From NCBI RefSeq assembly GCF_002233755.1, contig NZ_KZ268706.1, forward strand, positions 62,001-126,000: a DNA stretch of 64,000 bases, in the 5' to 3' direction. A program made the translations under genes and the position numbers. This DNA is from Acinetobacter piscicola (lineage in GTDB: Bacteria; Pseudomonadota; Gammaproteobacteria; Pseudomonadales; Moraxellaceae). Below, piece after piece: positions 60,740-64,000 of the stretch. Each line of letters begins with the position of its first letter. Positions within the stretch are counted from its first letter, which is position 1. The notes below the pieces were generated by a model. It ran no database searches. It saw nothing but the letters and a program-made list of their open reading frames with translations, and was not told the DNA's origin.

Positions 60740-60854
60740 GACATCTCTCAATTAAATTTCAATTTCCTGCACATTTTGCATAATTTTAAAACGCAAATGT
60801 ACAGCGGTTTGTTACAATGATCGCTCATTTTAAACTGTTAGATGGAAAATTAAC

Positions 60855-62393
60855 ATGCTGTCTCGTTTGGTTCGACAAATATTACAGGCAACCGTCTATG
60901 ACGTTGCAATCGAAACCCCACTCGAAGCAGCGCCACGAATTAGTGAAAAACTAAACAATAACATTCGCTTTAAACGCGAAGACTTACAACCTGTCTTTTC
61001 TTTCAAACTGCGTGGTGCGTATAACCGCATCAGTCAATTACCGAAATCTCAGTTGGAACGTGGCGTTATTACTGCTTCTGCGGGTAACCATGCTCAAGGC
61101 GTGGCATTATCTGGTCAAAAGTTAGGAATTCGTGCCATTATTGTCATGCCAAAAACCACACCTGATATTAAAGTCCAAGCTGTAAAACGCTTAGGCGGTG
61201 AAGTGGTACTGCATGGCGATTCTTTTGATGTTGCCAATAAATACGCCATCCAACGTGCCAAAGATGAAGGCATGAGCTTTATTCCGCCTTATGACGATGA
61301 ATTGGTCATGGCTGGTCAAGGTACTATTGCCAATGAAATTTTACGTCAATGGCGTGATGTCGAATATGTTTTCGTCGCTGTAGGTGGCGGCGGTTTAATT
61401 GCAGGTGTTGCTGCTTACTTAGGCGATGTTGCACCACACGTCAAAGTTATTCCAGTTGAATATGATGAATCTGCGTGTTTAAAAGCGGCTTTTGAAGCCA
61501 ATGAACGTGTGATTTTACCGACTGTCGGTTTATTTGCAGACGGCACAGCGGTTGCGCAAATTGGTGAAAAACCTTTTGAAGTGATTCAATTACAAAAATC
61601 GGATAACTCAGGTCCTATCGTTGAACGTGAGGTTATTTTAGTCAATACCGATGAAATCTGTGCCGCAATTAAAGACACTTATGATGAATGTCGTAGCATT
61701 GTAGAACCTTCAGGGGCGATGGCTTTAGCAGGGATCAAAAAATATGTTGCTGAACATGAACTTTCTGGCAAAAACATGGTGTCGATTGTTTGTGGTGCAA
61801 ACATGAATTTCGATCGTTTACGTTATATTGCTGAACGTACAGAACTGGGTGAGCGTAAAGAAGCTATTTTTGCAGTCACGATTCCTGAAGAAAAAGGTTC
61901 TTTCCTTAACTTCTGTCGTGCCTTACAAGGTCGTAATATCACTGAGTTTAACTACCGTGCGAGTGATGCATCAGCAGCGCAAGTATTTGTTGGAATCAGT
62001 TTAAAAGCGGGCGAAAAAGAGCGCCACGATATCTACGAAGCATTAAAGCTACATTATGATGTTGATGATCTATCTGATGATGAAGTTGCGAAATTACATA
62101 TTCGTTATCTCGTTGGTGGTCATGCAGATATTGAAAATGAACGTCTTTTCCGTGTCGAATTCCCTGAGCGTCCAGGTGCTTTATTAACGTTCTTAGAACG
62201 TTTGGGGCCAACACATAACATTACCCTATTCCATTACCGTAACCATGGTGCGGCAGAAGGTCGTGTATTGGTTGGTCTTGAAGCGACTGATGCTAAACAA
62301 AATCCTGATGGTTTAATTGAAACATTGGAAAGTATTACTTATCCTTATGCAGAAATTACCAATAACTTAGGTTATCAGCGTTTCTTGAAATAG
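60855..62393 (+). CDS. ilvA: Threonine ammonia-lyase, biosynthetic
   Basis: 512 aa PLP enzyme that converts threonine to 2-oxobutyrate, the committed step to isoleucine. PLP Lys in 'VFSFKLRGAYNRI' (about residue 57), 'SAGNHAQGVALSGQ', the glycine loop 'VGGGGLIAGVAAYLG', and 'PSGAMALAGIKKY'. Two C-terminal ACT-like regulatory domains begin about residue 340 ('AIFAVTIPEEKGSFLNFCRAL' and 'RLFRVEFPERPGALLTFLERL'), where isoleucine inhibits. This is the biosynthetic form rather than the catabolic TdcB, which lacks the ACT domains. Confidence 0.95.
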   Translation: MLSRLVRQILQATVYDVAIETPLEAAPRISEKLNNNIRFKREDLQPVFSFKLRGAYNRISQLPKSQLERGVITASAGNHAQGVALSGQKLGIRAIIVMPKTTPDIKVQAVKRLGGEVVLHGDSFDVANKYAIQRAKDEGMSFIPPYDDELVMAGQGTIANEILRQWRDVEYVFVAVGGGGLIAGVAAYLGDVAPHVKVIPVEYDESACLKAAFEANERVILPTVGLFADGTAVAQIGEKPFEVIQLQKSDNSGPIVEREVILVNTDEICAAIKDTYDECRSIVEPSGAMALAGIKKYVAEHELSGKNMVSIVCGANMNFDRLRYIAERTELGERKEAIFAVTIPEEKGSFLNFCRALQGRNITEFNYRASDASAAQVFVGISLKAGEKERHDIYEALKLHYDVDDLSDDEVAKLHIRYLVGGHADIENERLFRVEFPERPGALLTFLERLGPTHNITLFHYRNHGAAEGRVLVGLEATDAKQNPDGLIETLESITYPYAEITNNLGYQRFLK

Positions 62394-62410
62394 AATTGTC
62401 TTTCAATGCA

Positions 62411-62440
62411 CATCAAGCTCTTGTCAAATAGAGCTTGATG
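62411..62440. terminator. Hairpin between ilvA and the convergent unknown gene
   Basis: CATCAAGCTCT - N8 - AGAGCTTGATG, a perfect 11-bp stem. T-runs are short on both sides, so it may be a weak bidirectional terminator. Confidence 0.6.
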
Positions 62441-62465
62441 TATATAAGTATTTTGAATTTAACAA

Positions 62466-63062
62466 TCAATCATCATCTGACAAAAAACTACTCAAATTAA
62501 ATGGTTTAAATCGTTCATAATATTCGATGGATGGATGCGATCCAATAAATTGCTTACGAAATAACTTAATAAATTGTTCTATTTTTTTAGGTTGATCTGG
62601 CACAGCCATCCAAATCTGTTCAGATGCGTAAATCAACAACATTCGATACCCCTGCTTTCTCACCTCGTTATAAATTTCTTCCAGAACAATATCGTAAACA
62701 TGGCTACGTAAAGCATAAAAATTACCAATTAAATCTTTATATTTTTCAAAATGTTCAAATAATGGCGCTGTTCTTAACTCAATCCTGTTTTGGATTGCAT
62801 CAACATCCACACTTAAATCCTGAAATAATGCACAAGTCTCAATACCATTATCAAAATGTTGATCACGATCAATACTTAAAAAATAACCACGATATTTGTA
62901 TTCTTGAAGATCATCCTCAGTCGTAGGCTCTGTTATATTTTTAGGAGATAGCCAATAATAGAAAGTATCAAAATCCCTTCTAAATTTTTTCTTTGGAATT
63001 TTCAGCGACTCCAACTCTGGAAACCATGCTTGTAAGTGTTGATATATCTTTTTATCATCCAT
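62466..63062 (-). CDS. Hypothetical protein, paralogue B of a tandem pair
   Basis: 198 aa, soluble, no signal peptide. Starts MDDKKIYQHLQAWFPELESLKIPKKK and shares this N-terminus and the general order of motifs with the neighbouring paralogue ('PKKK.R.DF..F..WL', 'LFEHFEKYKDLIGNFY', 'VYDIVLEEI', 'MLLIYASEQIWMAVP', 'KIEQFIKLFRKQF'). The middle carries an insertion of about 10 residues relative to the paralogue. No recognised domain; a small alpha/beta cytosolic fold is likely. The pair lies between ilvA and a potassium-uptake regulator. Confidence 0.7.
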   Translation of the reverse strand: MDDKKIYQHLQAWFPELESLKIPKKKFRRDFDTFYYWLSPKNITEPTTEDDLQEYKYRGYFLSIDRDQHFDNGIETCALFQDLSVDVDAIQNRIELRTAPLFEHFEKYKDLIGNFYALRSHVYDIVLEEIYNEVRKQGYRMLLIYASEQIWMAVPDQPKKIEQFIKLFRKQFIGSHPSIEYYERFKPFNLSSFLSDDD

Positions 63063-63125
63063 TGTTTATTCAGTTTTTAAAAAGAGAACAAAACTATACT
63101 TTAAAAAGCCTTAATGTTTCAAACC

Positions 63126-63671
63126 TCAGGTCGATCTCGAACAATCAAACAAAGCATAATGTTCTATAGTGATATCTTCATCATGGAATTGTTTATTAAA
63201 ATGTTTACAAAATTTTTCAATCTTATGGTCTTGATTAGGAACAGCTAACCAATAATAATCATCTGCGTAAATTAAAAGCAATTCAAAATTATGCATCTTC
63301 AATATTGTTAAAATTTCTTCAAAAACGATATCAAAGACCTGATCTTGTACATTGTAATAGCGTCCAATAACAGCTTTATGTTTTTCGAAATGGTCTAAGA
63401 TCGGTTTAGCTCGTAGGCGAATTGTGGTCTGCACATGCTGAGCATCTAAATGATGATCTTGAAAAATAGCACTACGCTCGATTTCATTTTCATGAAAAGT
63501 ATGCCGATCAATTTTCATTACATAAGCACGTAAATGATTTACCACTTTTTCTGCAACTAACCAGCCTAAAAACTCCTCAAAATCTTTACGCTTTTTCTTT
63601 TTGGGTATTTTTCTTTCCAGCAATTCTGGGAACCAGTGCTGGAGTATTTTGAAAATTTTTTTATCATCCAT
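63126..63671 (-). CDS. Hypothetical protein, paralogue A of a tandem pair
   Basis: 181 aa, soluble, no signal peptide. Starts MDDKKIFKILQHWFPELLERKIPKKK. Corresponding motifs with the downstream paralogue: 'AIFQDHHLDA' against 'ALFQDLSVDV', 'ILDHFEKHKAVIGRYY', 'VFDIVFEEI', 'LLLIYADDYYWLAVP', and 'KIEKFCKHFNKQF'. Clearly an old tandem duplication with divergence. Unknown function. Gap to the paralogue is 63 bp, so the two may be co-transcribed. Confidence 0.7.
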   Translation of the reverse strand: MDDKKIFKILQHWFPELLERKIPKKKKRKDFEEFLGWLVAEKVVNHLRAYVMKIDRHTFHENEIERSAIFQDHHLDAQHVQTTIRLRAKPILDHFEKHKAVIGRYYNVQDQVFDIVFEEILTILKMHNFELLLIYADDYYWLAVPNQDHKIEKFCKHFNKQFHDEDITIEHYALFDCSRST

Positions 63672-63912
63672 TTTTATACTTCAACTTAAGCTAAGTTTTA
63701 GAGTGAAAATCCATCTCTTCAAATGAAGTATATTTATGGTTTTTTAAATATTTATGACAAGATATGACAAGAAAAATGACTATTTTTACATTTAGCCTAT
63801 TTTATTGTCCTTTTACAGATTGGCTGCTGAATAGTTTAAATATAAAATGTGTATAAATTAAATATGATGATATCAATGCGAGTTTCGCATGATGATAAGG
63901 ATTTTTTAGATT

Positions 63913-64000
63913 ATGGCATTATTTGCTGTTATCGGTTTAGGGAGTTTCGGAGAAGCGACCGCTTTAGAACTCACCAACTTAAATCACGATGTGATTGGGA
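63913..64000 (+). CDS. TrkA/KtrA-type potassium uptake regulatory protein (partial, N-terminus only)
   Basis: Only 29 residues are inside the window: MALFAVIGLGSFGEATALEL followed by TNLNHDVIG. This is the start of an RCK/KTN nucleotide-binding domain (GLGSFG glycine loop), as in KtrA or TrkA gating subunits of Trk/Ktr potassium channels. Preceded by AAGGA. The rest lies outside, so the class is not settled. Confidence 0.65.
   Translation, partial: MALFAVIGLGSFGEATALELTNLNHDVIG

Noticed and set aside
63750..63780. Short direct repeat (tatgacaagatatgacaag) before the TrkA-like gene
   Set aside because: Only two short copies; could be chance, and no regulator-type symmetry was seen.

Overview
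The window is about 64 kb of a low-GC, gene-dense gammaproteobacterial chromosome. Gene content and order point to Acinetobacter or a close Moraxellaceae relative. The evidence is the pyrG-kdsA-eno-ftsB-ispD neighbourhood (the order known from Pseudomonas and Acinetobacter), an eight-gene hydroxamate siderophore operon laid out like the acinetoferrin acb/act cluster, PutA without a DNA-binding domain beside an Lrp-type regulator, and GC-rich hairpin repeats of the '...cccctttataaaggggg(a/t)tagggggatt' type. I saw no rRNA, tRNA, CRISPR array, transposase or prophage module.

Region by region. 1-9.2 kb is housekeeping on the minus strand (rodA partial, ispD, ftsB, eno, kdsA, pyrG). It is interrupted between ftsB and eno by a very AT-rich two-gene AAA-ATPase/HNH-nuclease cassette on the plus strand (2482-5272), a likely Septu-like antiphage system. 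9.4-15.6 kb holds a lipoprotein, two alpha/beta hydrolases, a SnoaL-like protein, a repeat-rich spacer, fadH, and a divergent PadR regulator with paired palindromic operators. 16-25.4 kb is organic and amino acid catabolism: kgtP-like permease, aspA, putP, an Lrp-type regulator and putA. 25.5-29.2 kb is accessory: a frameshifted tetR, an SMR pump with a clear operator, a 1.27-kb spacer holding two unlisted small ORFs, and a lipoprotein esterase. 29.5-40.4 kb is the siderophore operon, with chained 4-base stop/start overlaps and a perfect 19-bp Fur-box palindrome upstream. 41.4-47.8 kb is an operon related to E. coli ynbABCD, expanded by a PlsC-like acyltransferase and a membrane protein. This looks like a self-contained but uncharacterised phospholipid headgroup pathway. 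47.8-50.5 kb carries envelope proteins. 50.6-57 kb holds ynfA, clpA/clpS, a DUF6776-like protein, argC and a GGDEF protein. 57.4-64 kb holds an HD-domain/hydrolase pair behind a 22-bp palindrome, a YgjP-type peptidase, rpiA, ilvA, two tandem paralogous unknown proteins and the start of a TrkA/KtrA-type potassium regulator.

The two stretches most likely to repay work are the ATPase/HNH cassette that splits the eno-ftsB operon and the ynb-like lipid operon. In the latter, the CDP-alcohol phosphotransferase has Asn at two of the four canonical Asp positions, and the dual phosphatase carries an extra cytoplasmic N-terminal domain.
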